A DNA stretch of 64,000 nucleotides, taken from the NCBI RefSeq assembly GCF_901875635.1, contig NZ_CABFMN010000082.1, positions 15,373-79,372 of the forward strand. Direction: 5' to 3'. The translations under genes were made by a program, and so were the position numbers. The DNA comes from Xylophilus ampelinus. GTDB lineage: Bacteria; Pseudomonadota; Gammaproteobacteria; Burkholderiales; Burkholderiaceae_C. The notes beneath the pieces are model-generated. The model saw only the letters and a program-made list of their open reading frames with translations, did not search any database and had not been told where the DNA came from. Positions 9,016-17,700 of the stretch are shown in pieces. How positions within the stretch are numbered: the stretch's first letter is position 1; each line of letters begins with the position of its first letter.

Positions 9016-9042
9016 AATTCCAGAAATTCCTGAATCTTCAGC
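9016..9042. promoter_or_regulatory. putative operator of the GbsR/MarR-type gene
   Basis: The core TCCAGAAATTCCTGAA (9020-9035) is an imperfect palindrome that matches 13 of 16 positions of the perfect palindrome TTCAGTAATTACTGAA at the cydD promoter (16164-16179). Similarity continues on the right flank (T.TTCA). It ends about 20-27 bases before the regulator start, so autoregulation is likely. Confidence 0.6.
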
Positions 9043-9061
9043 ATCGCGCCACAATGGCGGG

Positions 9062-9649
9062 ATGAGCTCTCCTGCCGAACTCCCGCCCCTGAACCGCCAG
9101 TTCGTCGCCCACTTCGGTGAGATGGGCAGCCGCTGGGGCATCAACCGCACCGTGGGGCAGATCTATGCCCTGCTCTTCCTGTCGCAGAAGCCGCTCAACG
9201 CCGACGAGATCGGTGAACTGCTGGCCTTCTCGCGCTCCAACGTGAGCATGGGCCTGAAGGAGTTGCAGGCCTGGCGGCTGGTGCAGCTGCGCCACCTGCC
9301 CGGCGACCGGCGCGAGTATTTCGAGGCACCGGCCGACGTGTGGGAGATCTTCCGCGTGCTGGCCGAGGAGCGGCGCCGCCGCGAGATCGAGCCGACGCTC
9401 TCGATGCTGCGCAGCGCGCTGCTCGAGGAGGTGCATACCGACCAGGAGCGCCATGCGCAGCAACGCATGCGCGAGATGCACGACCTGATCGACCGGCTGA
9501 TGACCTGGTTCGACGACGTGCAGAAGCTGGCCCCTGAGACCGCGCTCAAGCTCATGGGCATGGGCGCCACGGTGACCAAGGTGCTGGGCCTGAAGGACCG
9601 CATCACCGGTGCCGCCGGCCGCAAGGCCGCCGGCAAGAAGGCGGGCTGA
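9062..9649 (+). CDS. GbsR/MarR-family transcriptional regulator
   Basis: 195 residues. A winged helix-turn-helix of the GbsR branch of MarR proteins (about residues 28-85: NRTVGQIYALLFLSQKPLNADEIGELL, then FSRSNVSMGLKEL), a helical dimerisation part, and a lysine/alanine-rich tail. It is convergent with cydX, the last gene of the cydDCABX operon, with 43 bases between them. A shared palindrome before this gene and before cydD points to it as the regulator of cytochrome bd in this organism. The family is read from sequence; the target is inference. Confidence 0.85.
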   Translation: MSSPAELPPLNRQFVAHFGEMGSRWGINRTVGQIYALLFLSQKPLNADEIGELLAFSRSNVSMGLKELQAWRLVQLRHLPGDRREYFEAPADVWEIFRVLAEERRRREIEPTLSMLRSALLEEVHTDQERHAQQRMREMHDLIDRLMTWFDDVQKLAPETALKLMGMGATVTKVLGLKDRITGAAGRKAAGKKAG

Positions 9650-9664
9650 GCCGCCCTGCCGAAC

Positions 9665-9686
9665 GGCCGGCGCCTCGGCGCCGGCC
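9665..9686. terminator. hairpin between convergent genes
   Basis: A perfect 10-base stem, GGCCGGCGCC / GGCGCCGGCC, with a two-base loop lies in the short gap between the GbsR-type gene and cydX. No clear U tract on either strand, so termination is plausible, not certain. Confidence 0.5.
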
Positions 9687-9692
9687 TGGGGT

Positions 9693-9815
9693 TCACGGCT
9701 TCTGCGTCTTGTCGCGGCGGATGGCGTCGTCCTCCATCAGCTCGAACCACATCGCGTTGAGCACCGCGAAGGCGGCGGCCAGGGGCAGGCCCAGGAGCCA
9801 GGCGAAATACCACAT
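9693..9815 (-). CDS. cydX: cytochrome bd small subunit CydX
   Basis: 40 residues, MWYFAWLLGLPLAAAFAVLN then a short polar tail ending TQKP. This is the classic CydX/YbgT microprotein: MWYF start, one membrane helix, and a conserved E/W region (MWFE). It sits beside CydA and stabilises the haem centres of the bd oxidase. It begins 30 bases after cydB stops, with a GGACAC-type weak ribosome site, and closes the operon. Confidence 0.93.
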   Translation of the reverse strand: MWYFAWLLGLPLAAAFAVLNAMWFELMEDDAIRRDKTQKP

Positions 9816-9845
9816 GGGGTGTCCTTTCTTGAGGGGTGCGGGTGG

Positions 9846-11000
9846 TCAGTAGGCGTGGGTGCGTTCGTCCTCGATCGCCTTCGGATCGACCTTGCCGCGC
9901 AGTACCGCATAGACCCAGCTCGTGTACGCCAGGATGACCGGCATGAAGATCAGCGTGCACACCAGCATGATGAAGAGGGTGAGGTGGCTCGAGGACGAGT
10001 CCCACACCGTCAGGCTGGCGCGCGGATCGATCGACGAGGGCAGGATGAAGGGGAACATCGACACACCGACGCTCAGCACGATGCCGGCGATGCCCACGCC
10101 GCTGGCCAGCAGCGCCAACAGCTCGCGCCGCGCCGCGAGGCCGATGGCCGCCAGCAACGGCCCGGCGACGCCGAGCGCCGGCACGACCCACAGCGCCGGA
10201 TGCGCCGCATAGTTGGCGAACCACACGCCCGCATGCTGGCCGACGGTCTTGAGCAGCGGGTTCGAGGGGCCCGTGGTCACCACCGGGCTCGTGACCTGGT
10301 AGCCCTGCACCCAGAGCGACAGTGCCACGCCCGCCAGTACGTAGAGCGCAGCGGCCAGCAGCGCGGCGCCGATGCCGGCGGCACGCGCACGGGCCGCCAC
10401 CGCACCGCCGGACTTCAGCACCAACCAGGCGGCGCCGTGCATCACCAGCATCGCGACCGACACCAGACCGCAGAGGACGGCGAAGGGATTGAGCAGGCCG
10501 AAGAAGCTGCCGTCGTAGAAGATGTGCATCTCGGGCGAGAAGCGGAAGGGCACGCCCTGCAGCACGTTGCCCATGGCGACACCGAAGATCAGCGAGGGCA
10601 CGAAGCCGCCGACAAACAGCGCCCAGTCCCAGCGGCTGCGCCAGGCCGGGTCTTCACGCTTGCTGCGGAACTTGAAGGCCACAGGCCGCAGGATGAGCGC
10701 GACCAGAATGGCGAACATCGCCAGGTAGAAGCCCGAGAAGGACACCGCGTAGATGTGCGGCCAGGCGGCGAAGATGGCGCCGCCACCCAGGATCAGCCAC
10801 ACCTGGTTGCCCTCCCATACGGGGCCGACGGTGTTGATGACGACCCGGCGCTCCAAGTCGTTGCGGGCGACGAAGGGCAGCAGCGTGCCGGTGCCGAGGT
10901 CGAAGCCGTCGGTGACCGCGAAGCCCACCAGCAGCACGCCCAGCAGCAGCCACCAGATGACGCGCAGCACGTCGTAGGAAATGAGTTCGTGAAGGATCAT
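9846..11000 (-). CDS. cydB: cytochrome bd ubiquinol oxidase subunit II
   Basis: 384 residues with about eight or nine membrane helices. It begins MILHELISYDVLRVIWWLLL and carries GFDLGTGTLLP and the GPVWEGNQVWLILGGG motif of CydB. Together with CydA it forms the quinol oxidase with high oxygen affinity in the inner membrane. The ATG at 11000 is the conserved start; the longer frame reaches into cydA. It follows cydA by 23 bases. Confidence 0.96.
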   Translation of the reverse strand: MILHELISYDVLRVIWWLLLGVLLVGFAVTDGFDLGTGTLLPFVARNDLERRVVINTVGPVWEGNQVWLILGGGAIFAAWPHIYAVSFSGFYLAMFAILVALILRPVAFKFRSKREDPAWRSRWDWALFVGGFVPSLIFGVAMGNVLQGVPFRFSPEMHIFYDGSFFGLLNPFAVLCGLVSVAMLVMHGAAWLVLKSGGAVAARARAAGIGAALLAAALYVLAGVALSLWVQGYQVTSPVVTTGPSNPLLKTVGQHAGVWFANYAAHPALWVVPALGVAGPLLAAIGLAARRELLALLASGVGIAGIVLSVGVSMFPFILPSSIDPRASLTVWDSSSSHLTLFIMLVCTLIFMPVILAYTSWVYAVLRGKVDPKAIEDERTHAY

Positions 11001-11023
11001 GGTTGCAATTCCTCGGGGGTCGC

Positions 11024-12631
11024 TCAGCGCACGGGCGCGAGCGCGGGGCGCACGGCGAGTTCGGGATCGGCCTCGGCGCGGAAGCTCTCGATGGGGAGCA
11101 GCGGATGCTCGTCGGGCCCCTTGCGGATGGCCTTGAGCATGAGCTTCATCTCGATGACGAAGAGCACGGTGTAGATCGCCACGAAGCCGGCGATGGTCAG
11201 CAGCAGCGTCCCAGCGCCGAGGTTGGACACGGCCACCGCCGTGGGCAGCACGCCCTCGATCACCCAGGGCTGGCGCCCGAACTCGGCGACGAACCAGCCG
11301 CACTCGGCCGCGATCCAGGGCAGCGGGATGGACCACAGCGCGACCTTCAGCAGCCAGGGATGCGCGTCGAGCCGGCGACGGGCCGACAGCCAGAAGAAGG
11401 TGGCCGTCAGCAGGATGAAGAACATGCCCAGGCCGACCATGATGCGGAAGGTCCAGTACAGCGGCGCGACCTGCGGCACGGTGTCCCAGGCGGCCTTGGC
11501 AATCTGCTCGGGCGTGGCCTGGCGCGGGTCGTCGACATAGCGCTTGAGCAGCAGCGCGTAGCCGAGCATGGCGCCGTTGACCTCGAAGTCGGCGCGCGCC
11601 TGCGGCGGCACCTCCGCGTCGGTCTTGGCGGCGCGGATCTGCTGCAGCGCGTCGTAGGCCTTAAGGCCGTCGCGGATGTGGCCTTCGGCGCGCTTGACCA
11701 GGTCCTCGATGCCGGGGATTTCGGTCGTCAACGAGCGGGTGCCGATCAACCCCATGGCCCAGGGGATGTGAACGGCGAAGTGCGTCTCGCGCGTGGCCTG
11801 GTCGGGAAAGCCGAAGGCGGTGAAGGCGGCCGGTGCCGGCTCGGTCTTCCACATCGCCTCGATCGAAGCCAGCTTCATCTTCTGGTGCTCCGTCGAGAGG
11901 TACCCGCTCTCGTCGCCCAGCACCACCACCGACAGCGCCGCGGCCAGGCCGAAGGACGCGGCCACCGTCATCGACCGCTTGGCGAGCTGCACGTGGCGGC
12001 CCTTGAGCAGGTACCAGGCCGAAACGCCGAGCACGAAGAGCGCCGCCGTCACGTAGCCGGCCGACACGGTGTGCACGAACTTGGCCTGCGCGACCGGGTT
12101 GGTCAGCACGGCGAAGAAGTCGGTCACCTCCATGCGCATGGTCTGCGGGTTGAACTGCGCGCCCACGGGGTTCTGCATCCAGCCATTGGCAATCAGGATC
12201 CACAGGGCCGAGAGGTTGGAGCCCAGCGCCACGCACCAGGTCGCGACCAGGTGGCCGACCTTGGAGAGGCGGTCCCAGCCGAAGAAGAACAGGCCGACGA
12301 AGGTGGCTTCGAGGAAGAAGGCCATCAGCCCTTCGATGGCCAGCGGCGCGCCGAACACGTCGCCCACGTAGTGGCTGTAGTAGCTCCAGTTCATGCCGAA
12401 CTGGAACTCCATCACGATGCCGGTGGCCACGCCCATCGCGAAGTTGATGCCGAACAGCACGCCCCAGAACTTGGTCATGTCGCGCCAGATCGTGCGGCCG
12501 GTCATCACGTAGACCGTCTCCATGATGGCGATGACGATGGCCAGCCCGATGGTGAGCGGCACGAAGAGGAAGTGATAGAGCGCCGTGAGTGCGAACTGCA
12601 ATCGCGACAGCCCGACGATGTCGAGGTCCAT
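11024..12631 (-). CDS. cydA: cytochrome bd ubiquinol oxidase subunit I
   Basis: 535 residues. Haem b595 ligand region with His20 (LTALYHFLFVP), the GRQPW motif (FGRQPWVIEGVLPTA), and a long periplasmic Q-loop (roughly residues 240-390, including RETHFAVHIPWAMGLIG), so this is the long-loop type as in E. coli. It oxidises ubiquinol and reduces oxygen to water without proton pumping. The ATG at 12631 is preceded by a purine-rich AGGAAA; sequence upstream in frame is non-coding shadow. Confidence 0.97.
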   Translation of the reverse strand: MDLDIVGLSRLQFALTALYHFLFVPLTIGLAIVIAIMETVYVMTGRTIWRDMTKFWGVLFGINFAMGVATGIVMEFQFGMNWSYYSHYVGDVFGAPLAIEGLMAFFLEATFVGLFFFGWDRLSKVGHLVATWCVALGSNLSALWILIANGWMQNPVGAQFNPQTMRMEVTDFFAVLTNPVAQAKFVHTVSAGYVTAALFVLGVSAWYLLKGRHVQLAKRSMTVAASFGLAAALSVVVLGDESGYLSTEHQKMKLASIEAMWKTEPAPAAFTAFGFPDQATRETHFAVHIPWAMGLIGTRSLTTEIPGIEDLVKRAEGHIRDGLKAYDALQQIRAAKTDAEVPPQARADFEVNGAMLGYALLLKRYVDDPRQATPEQIAKAAWDTVPQVAPLYWTFRIMVGLGMFFILLTATFFWLSARRRLDAHPWLLKVALWSIPLPWIAAECGWFVAEFGRQPWVIEGVLPTAVAVSNLGAGTLLLTIAGFVAIYTVLFVIEMKLMLKAIRKGPDEHPLLPIESFRAEADPELAVRPALAPVR

Positions 12632-12687
12632 GGGTGGGTTTCCTTTCCTTTTCCTGTTCTCTTCTCTGACTTCTGGAGCGGCGGTGC

Positions 12688-14463
12688 TCAGTCCGGCCTG
12701 AGCGCGGACAGCGCCGCCTCGAATTCGGGGGTGCCGCGACGCAGGTCCTGCACCACGCGGCCATGGTCGATGCGCAGCAGACGGTCGGCCAGCGCGGCCT
12801 CGCGGCGCAAGTGGGTGGCGATCAGCATCGTGTGGCCGGCGGCGCGCACGCGCAGGCGAGCCAGCAGGTCGTTGGCGGTGCTCGCATCCAGTGCCTCGGT
12901 CGCCTCGTCGAGCAGCCACAGCGGCCGCGCATGGAGGAAGAGGCGCGCCAACGCCAGGCGGCGGGCCTGACCGCCCGAGAGGCCGAGCCCGCCTTCGCCC
13001 AGCGGCGTGTCGAGTTGCGTCCGCAATGCCGCGACGTCGGCGCCCAGGCCAGCATCGTCGAGTGCGGTGCGCAGTGCGCCGTCGTCGGCTGCCGGGTCGG
13101 CGACGCGGAGGTTGTCGCGCAGCGAGTCTTCGAACAGGTCGATGCGCTGCGTGAGCCAACTGGCGGGCAACGCCTGCACGCGACCCCGCGCGGCAGCGAT
13201 CTCGCCGGCCACCAGCGCCAGCAGCGTGGACTTTCCCGCACCGCTCGGGCCGACCAGCGCGACGCGCTCGCCCAGGCCGATGCGCAAGGACAGGGCAGGC
13301 AGGGCGGCCTGCGATGCGCCGGGGTGTCGCACCTCGGCGGCCTCGATGCACACGGCATCGCCATCGGCCGGCACGGGCAGAGACATGTCCTCGCCCCCGG
13401 TGTCCAGCGCGGGCGCGAGCCTGCGCAGCGCCAGGGCGGTGCGCCCCGCCTCCAGTGCGCCGCGCCGCAGCGCCGCGAAGGGCTCGCCTGCCGCCAGCGC
13501 GACAAGGATGCACAGCGCCGCCACCGGCACGCCGACCTGCACCTCGCCGACCAGCCAGCCGGCGGCCAGCACCATCGCCGCCAGCGTCACCGCGCCCGCC
13601 GCGCCCTGCATGAAGACGGCGCGTGCTTCCAGGCGGTTGAGCTGGTCGTCGGTGCGGGCCATGCGTGCATCGGCCGCGGCGACGGCCTGGCGCTGCGCCT
13701 CGAGCCGGCCCACCATCAGCAGCTCGGTCTGGCCGGCCACGAGGTCGGCGGTGCGCGCACGCATCGTTTCGAGCGCCACCGCGCGCCGCGCCGAGGGCCG
13801 CGCCGCACGTCGCGCCAGCCACAGGGTGACGGCGCATCCGGTGGCCGACAGCCACAGCGAGAGCGCCAGTCCCAGCCACGGACTGTGCAAGCCGACCAGC
13901 ACGCCGGCCAGCATCGCCGCGCCCAGGCTGCTCATCGCGGGCACCAGCAGCCGCAGGTAGAGCGATTCCAGCGCGTCGATGTCGGCCGTCAGGCGGAACA
14001 GCAGCCGCGCGGGGCGCAGCGCCAGGGCGCGCGCCGGCGCACGCTGCGCCCAGCCACGGAACAGTTGTTCGCGCAGGCGCGCCAGCAGGCCCAGCGTGGC
14101 GTCGTGCGTGACGATGCGTTCGCCGTAGCGCGAGAAGGTGCGGCCCAGCGCCAGCAACCGGATGCCGGCCGAAGGCATGAACACATCGAAGACGATCGCC
14201 GTCGCGGCCTGCAGGCCCGCCAGCGCCGTGGCGGTGATGAACCAGCCCGACAGCCCCAGCAGACCGACGCCCATCGCGACGGTGAGCACCGCCAGCGCGG
14301 CGCCCAGCGCGAAAGCCCGCGCCCGGCCCGCGAACAGCATGCGCAGCGCCGGTGCGACGGAGGCGCGGGAGGCGCGGGAGGCGCGGGAGGCGCGGTTCAT
14401 TGGAGCACCTTCGGCTTCGCCTGCGGTGCGAGGCCCCTTCGGAACGGACGTGCGGGGGCTCAT
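12688..14463 (-). CDS. cydC: heterodimeric thiol/haem ABC exporter subunit CydC
   Basis: 591 residues. A six-helix ABC exporter domain followed by a nucleotide-binding domain (Walker [13 protein letters not shown], signature LSGGQARRLALARL, Walker B LWLLDEATEAL). With CydD it exports glutathione/cysteine and is needed for cytochrome bd assembly. The ATG at 14463 overlaps the cydD stop (ATGA). A second ATG at 14400 directly before a nine-base tandem repeat is an alternative start. The first 35 residues, including four RAS units, look poorly conserved. Confidence 0.93.
   Translation of the reverse strand: MSPRTSVPKGPRTAGEAEGAPMNRASRASRASRASVAPALRMLFAGRARAFALGAALAVLTVAMGVGLLGLSGWFITATALAGLQAATAIVFDVFMPSAGIRLLALGRTFSRYGERIVTHDATLGLLARLREQLFRGWAQRAPARALALRPARLLFRLTADIDALESLYLRLLVPAMSSLGAAMLAGVLVGLHSPWLGLALSLWLSATGCAVTLWLARRAARPSARRAVALETMRARTADLVAGQTELLMVGRLEAQRQAVAAADARMARTDDQLNRLEARAVFMQGAAGAVTLAAMVLAAGWLVGEVQVGVPVAALCILVALAAGEPFAALRRGALEAGRTALALRRLAPALDTGGEDMSLPVPADGDAVCIEAAEVRHPGASQAALPALSLRIGLGERVALVGPSGAGKSTLLALVAGEIAAARGRVQALPASWLTQRIDLFEDSLRDNLRVADPAADDGALRTALDDAGLGADVAALRTQLDTPLGEGGLGLSGGQARRLALARLFLHARPLWLLDEATEALDASTANDLLARLRVRAAGHTMLIATHLRREAALADRLLRIDHGRVVQDLRRGTPEFEAALSALRPD
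14362..14395. repeat. nine-base tandem repeat in cydC
   Basis: About 3.8 copies of GGCGCGGGA, encoding Arg-Ala-Ser four times near the CydC N-terminus. In-frame unit length means copy changes would alter length and not the frame. Confidence 0.85.
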
Positions 14464-16145
14464 GCGGCCTCCTTCAGCGGGTCGGCACCGAGCGTGACCA
14501 CGCGGTGCATGCGCGCGGCGACGCGCGGGTCGTGCGTGGCGACGATGAGGGTGCGCCCGCGGGACAGCGCCAACAGGGCGTCGACCACGCGAGCAGCGGT
14601 TTCGACATCGAGGTGCGCGGTCGGCTCGTCGGCCAGAAGGAGCGCGGCATCCGGGTGCACCGCGAGGCGCGCAAGAGCCAGCCGCACCGCTTCCCCGCCG
14701 GACAGGCCGGCGCCGCCTTCGCCGAGCTGGGTCGCCGGACGGGCTTGCGCCACTGCGTCGAGCGCGGCGAAGCGCATCGCGTCCTCGACCCTTGCCGTCG
14801 ACAGCGCCGGGCGGCCGAGCGCCACGTTGGCGGCGACCGAACCGGCGAACACGTGGGGGCGCTGGCCCATCCAGCCGATGCGCGCACGCAGGCCGGCGGC
14901 GCCGCCACTGTCGAGCACCTGATCGTCCAGGCGTATCTCGCCCGCCTCGGCTGTGGCCAGCCCGGCCAGCAGGGCCAGCAGGGCGGTCTTGCCGCTGCCG
15001 CTCGCGCCCATCAATGCGACGTGCTCGCCGGCATGCACGCTCAGGTCGAAGCCCTCGAAGACCGGCGCTTCGCCGGCGTGCGCGAAATGCAGGCCGCGCA
15101 CTGCGACCGCGAGGGCGCCCGTGGAGCGCGCAGGCAGTGGTACCGCTTCGGCCTGTGCGTCGGGGAGCGGTTCACCTTGCGTGGCCAGGCGCTCGAGCGC
15201 GCCGATGGCGGCTTCGCCTGCGGCACGGTCGTGCCACACGGCGGCCAGGTCGCGCAGCGGCTCGAAGAAGGCCGGCGCGAGCAGCAGCACGAACAGGCCT
15301 TGGCCCAGGGTCAACGGCGCCCCCCAGGTGCCGAAGCCCAGGTGACCCAGCAGGTGGAAGCCGACGTATACCGCCACCATCGCCACGCCGAGCGCCGAGA
15401 ACAGCTCGAGCACGGCGGAGGACAGGAACGCAATGCGCAGCACGGCCATCGTACGCTGGCGCAGACCCTCTACCGCGTCACGCAGCCGCACTGCAGTCGC
15501 GTCCACCGCACCGAGCGCGCGCAGTGTCACGACGCCACGCAAGCGGTCGAGGAGGAAGCCGTTCATCTGCCCCACGCGCACCATCTGTGCTTCGCTCGCG
15601 GCCTGCGCGCGCCAGCCGACGATCGCCATGAAGAGCGGGATCAAGGGCGCGGCCACCAGCAGCACCAGCGCCGCGGCCCAGGAGAACCAGGCCACGGCGG
15701 ACACGATCACGACGGGCATCACCGCCACGCGCAGCCGCACCGGCTGGTAGCGCACGAGCCAGGGCAGCACCGCCTCGGCCTGCTCGGCGATCACGCTGGC
15801 CGCCGCGCCGGACGTGGGCCGGGCCCGGTCCACGGGCGAGCGCGATGCCAGGGCGGTGGTGGCCTGCGCACGCAACGCGGAGAGCTCAGCGCGCGCGCGG
15901 CCGAACACGCGGCGCAGGCCCCAGGCCTCGCCGGCCGCGCGCAGCAGGCCCAGCGCCAGCACGCCGGCCGCCGGCACCCACACCGCCGGCCATCCCCCGC
16001 CGTCGGCCAGCCGCTGGACCGCCCAGGCAATCAGCCCCGCCTGCGGCAGCCACAGGGCCACCGCCAGCAACTGCGCCACGCTGCCGGCGTCGGGCCGCCG
16101 GCGTGGCGCACTGCGTTGCGCTGGGAGGGAGGAGGCGTCGTGCAC
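14460..16145 (-). CDS. cydD: heterodimeric thiol/haem ABC exporter subunit CydD
   Basis: 561 residues from the GTG at 16145. Exporter membrane domain, then an ATPase domain (Walker A ALMGASGSGKTALL, signature LSGGEAVRLALARL, Walker B LLLADEPTAHL). Partner of CydC and first gene of cydDCABX. The open frame extends to 16247 and has an ATG at 16193, but that ATG lies in the -10 box of a good promoter and has no ribosome site, so I place the start at the GTG at 16145. The exact start remains uncertain by some tens of bases. Confidence 0.9.
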   Translation of the reverse strand: MHDASSLPAQRSAPRRRPDAGSVAQLLAVALWLPQAGLIAWAVQRLADGGGWPAVWVPAAGVLALGLLRAAGEAWGLRRVFGRARAELSALRAQATTALASRSPVDRARPTSGAAASVIAEQAEAVLPWLVRYQPVRLRVAVMPVVIVSAVAWFSWAAALVLLVAAPLIPLFMAIVGWRAQAASEAQMVRVGQMNGFLLDRLRGVVTLRALGAVDATAVRLRDAVEGLRQRTMAVLRIAFLSSAVLELFSALGVAMVAVYVGFHLLGHLGFGTWGAPLTLGQGLFVLLLAPAFFEPLRDLAAVWHDRAAGEAAIGALERLATQGEPLPDAQAEAVPLPARSTGALAVAVRGLHFAHAGEAPVFEGFDLSVHAGEHVALMGASGSGKTALLALLAGLATAEAGEIRLDDQVLDSGGAAGLRARIGWMGQRPHVFAGSVAANVALGRPALSTARVEDAMRFAALDAVAQARPATQLGEGGAGLSGGEAVRLALARLAVHPDAALLLADEPTAHLDVETAARVVDALLALSRGRTLIVATHDPRVAARMHRVVTLGADPLKEAA

Positions 16146-16163
16146 GCTGTTCTTTCGTGAATT

Positions 16164-16179
16164 TTCAGTAATTACTGAA
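16164..16179. promoter_or_regulatory. putative GbsR-type operator of cydDCABX
   Basis: Perfect 16-base palindrome TTCAGTAATTACTGAA placed directly after the predicted transcription start of the cyd operon. Thirteen of 16 positions match the palindrome before the GbsR/MarR-type gene at 9020-9035. Place fits repression by roadblock or promoter occlusion. Confidence 0.65.
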
Positions 16180-16188
16180 TTTTCAACA

Positions 16189-16217
16189 ATCATACGCCGC
16201 AGCTTGACCCAGACCAA
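16189..16217 (-). promoter_or_regulatory. sigma-70-like promoter of cydDCABX
   Basis: Minus strand: -35 TTGGTC (16217-16212), 17-base spacer, -10 TATGAT (16194-16189). The start would fall near 16182, just before the palindrome at 16164-16179, leaving a leader of roughly 40 bases to the GTG start of cydD. Confidence 0.6.
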
Positions 16218-16578
16218 GCCTGCGCGGAATGCTCCACCATTCCGCACCTATGCGCCAGTTCACATTCAGGGGTTTTCGACGCGACAGCGCAACACACGTG
16301 CGGAGGCCGCGGGCCCGCAGGTGTGATGGTTCGGCAAGGCGGTGCGCTGTCGATCACCGCCGCGACGTAGAGAGACGAGGCGCCCCTCGTCGCGCTCTCA
16401 ACAGCGGCAGCGGTGCGCGCGGCGTCCAGTAATTTCTTTCAAGCCAAATCAGGCTGTAGCGCCCGCCCAGCTTGCGCGAGCAGCTATCGATTTCGTAGCA
16501 ACAGCCCGGCACGCGCCGGGTGACGGGGCCGCCCCAGCCCCAGCCCCACCCGGACTCGGTCCGGGGGTGATGGCCAGC
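16218..16578. other. intergenic stretch upstream of cydD
   Basis: About 360 bases between the cyd promoter and the end of the nitronate monooxygenase gene. It contains repeat copy 2 (16433-16500) and otherwise no reading frame, tRNA or clear hairpin that I can support. The open frames crossing it show no recognisable protein. Confidence 0.6.
16433..16500 (-). repeat. Comamonadaceae-type palindromic repeat, copy 2 (reverse orientation)
   Basis: Reverse-oriented copy: TTTCAAGCCAAAT tail, TAGCGCCCGC...GCGCGAGCAG centre, then the GCTATCGATTTCGTAGC head stem. Lies between nitronate monooxygenase and cydD. Confidence 0.7.
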
Positions 16579-17541
16579 TCAAAGCGCCAGGCGTCGGCGC
16601 GCCGCGGCGTATTCGCGCTTGAGTTTTTCGATGTACGTGGCCGCGGTGGCCACTTCGGTGATGGCGCCGATGCCCTGCCCCGAGCCCCAGATGTCCTTCC
16701 ACGCCTTGGCCTTGCTGCCGTCGCCGGTGGCGAAGTTCATGGTCTTGAGGTCGCCCTGCGGCAGGTTCGTCGGGTCCATGCCGGCGGCGACGATGCTGGG
16801 CGCCAGGTAGTTGCCGTGCACGCCGGTGAAGAGGTTCGAGTACACGATGTCGTCGGAGCTGCCGTCGACGATCGCCTGCTTGTAGGCCTCGCTGGCACGC
16901 GCTTCCTCGGTGGCGATGAAGGCGGTGCCGATGTATGCGAAGTCGGCGCCCATGGCCTGCGCCGCGAGCACCGCGTCGCCGGTGGAGATCGAGCCCGACA
17001 ACGCCAGCGGCCCGTCGAACCACTGGCGGATTTCCTGCACCAGCGCGAAGGGGCTCTTGGTGCCCGCGTGGCCGCCTGCACCGGCGGCAACGGCGATCAG
17101 GCCGTCGGCGCCCTTCTCGATCGCCTTCTTCGCGAACTTGTTGTCGATGATGTCGTGCAGCGTCACGCCGCCGTAGCTGTGCACCGCGTCGTTGACGTCG
17201 GTGCGCGCACCCAGCGAGGTGATGACGATCGGCACCTTGTACTTCACGACCATCTCCATGTCGTGCTCGAGCCGGTCGTTGCTCTTGTGCACGATCTGGT
17301 TGATGGCGAAGGGCGCGGCAGGCGCGTCGGGGTGCGCCTTGTTGTGGGCGGCCAGTTCCTCGGTGATCTCGGAGAGCCAGTCTTCGAGCTGCGCCGCGGG
17401 CCGCGCGTTCAGCGCGGGCATCGAACCGACCACGCCGGCCTTGCACTGCGCAACGACGAGCTTCGGGTTGCTGATGATGAACAGCGGGGAGCCGATGATG
17501 GGCAGCGGCAGATTCGCGAGGGCACCGGGGAGCTTGGACAT
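16579..17541 (-). CDS. nitronate monooxygenase family flavoprotein
   Basis: 320 residues, TIM-barrel FMN enzyme of the 2-nitropropane dioxygenase family. Recognisable are the start LPLPIIGSPLFIISNPKLV, the phosphate-binding AAGAGGHAGT (about 158-167) with the family histidine, and GSISTGDAVLAAQAMGADFAYIGTAF. Oxidises alkyl nitronates; some relatives act as enoyl reductases. The ATG at 17541 is the natural start. A large inverted repeat separates it from the acyl-CoA dehydrogenase gene upstream. Confidence 0.88.
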   Translation of the reverse strand: MSKLPGALANLPLPIIGSPLFIISNPKLVVAQCKAGVVGSMPALNARPAAQLEDWLSEITEELAAHNKAHPDAPAAPFAINQIVHKSNDRLEHDMEMVVKYKVPIVITSLGARTDVNDAVHSYGGVTLHDIIDNKFAKKAIEKGADGLIAVAAGAGGHAGTKSPFALVQEIRQWFDGPLALSGSISTGDAVLAAQAMGADFAYIGTAFIATEEARASEAYKQAIVDGSSDDIVYSNLFTGVHGNYLAPSIVAAGMDPTNLPQGDLKTMNFATGDGSKAKAWKDIWGSGQGIGAITEVATAATYIEKLKREYAAARRRLAL

Positions 17542-17582
17542 GTCTTGGTCGTTCAAGGGTTGCGGAATTCGGGAGCGGACCT

Positions 17583-17690
17583 CCGTACGCGAAGGGCGCA
17601 AAGATTTCGCGAAAGGCGCAAAAGAACATCCCGAAAAATTTGGAATTCCTTTCGCGTCCTTCGCGTGACCTTCGCGCCCTTCGCGTACGG
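17583..17690. repeat. long imperfect inverted repeat (TTCGCG family), copy 1
   Basis: Arms of about 45 bases (17583-17626 and 17646-17690) pair over most positions, starting CCGTACGCGAAGGGCGC and ending GCGCCCTTCGCGTACGG, around a 19-base AT-rich loop. Related in sequence and design to 53067-53171. It would fold into a long hairpin in any transcript crossing the gap. Confidence 0.85.
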
Positions 17691-17700
17691 ATGTTCGATT

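Noticed and set aside
16146..16247. CydD start at 16193 or 16247
   Set aside because: Would place the -10 box and the palindrome inside the coding sequence, and no ribosome site precedes either start.
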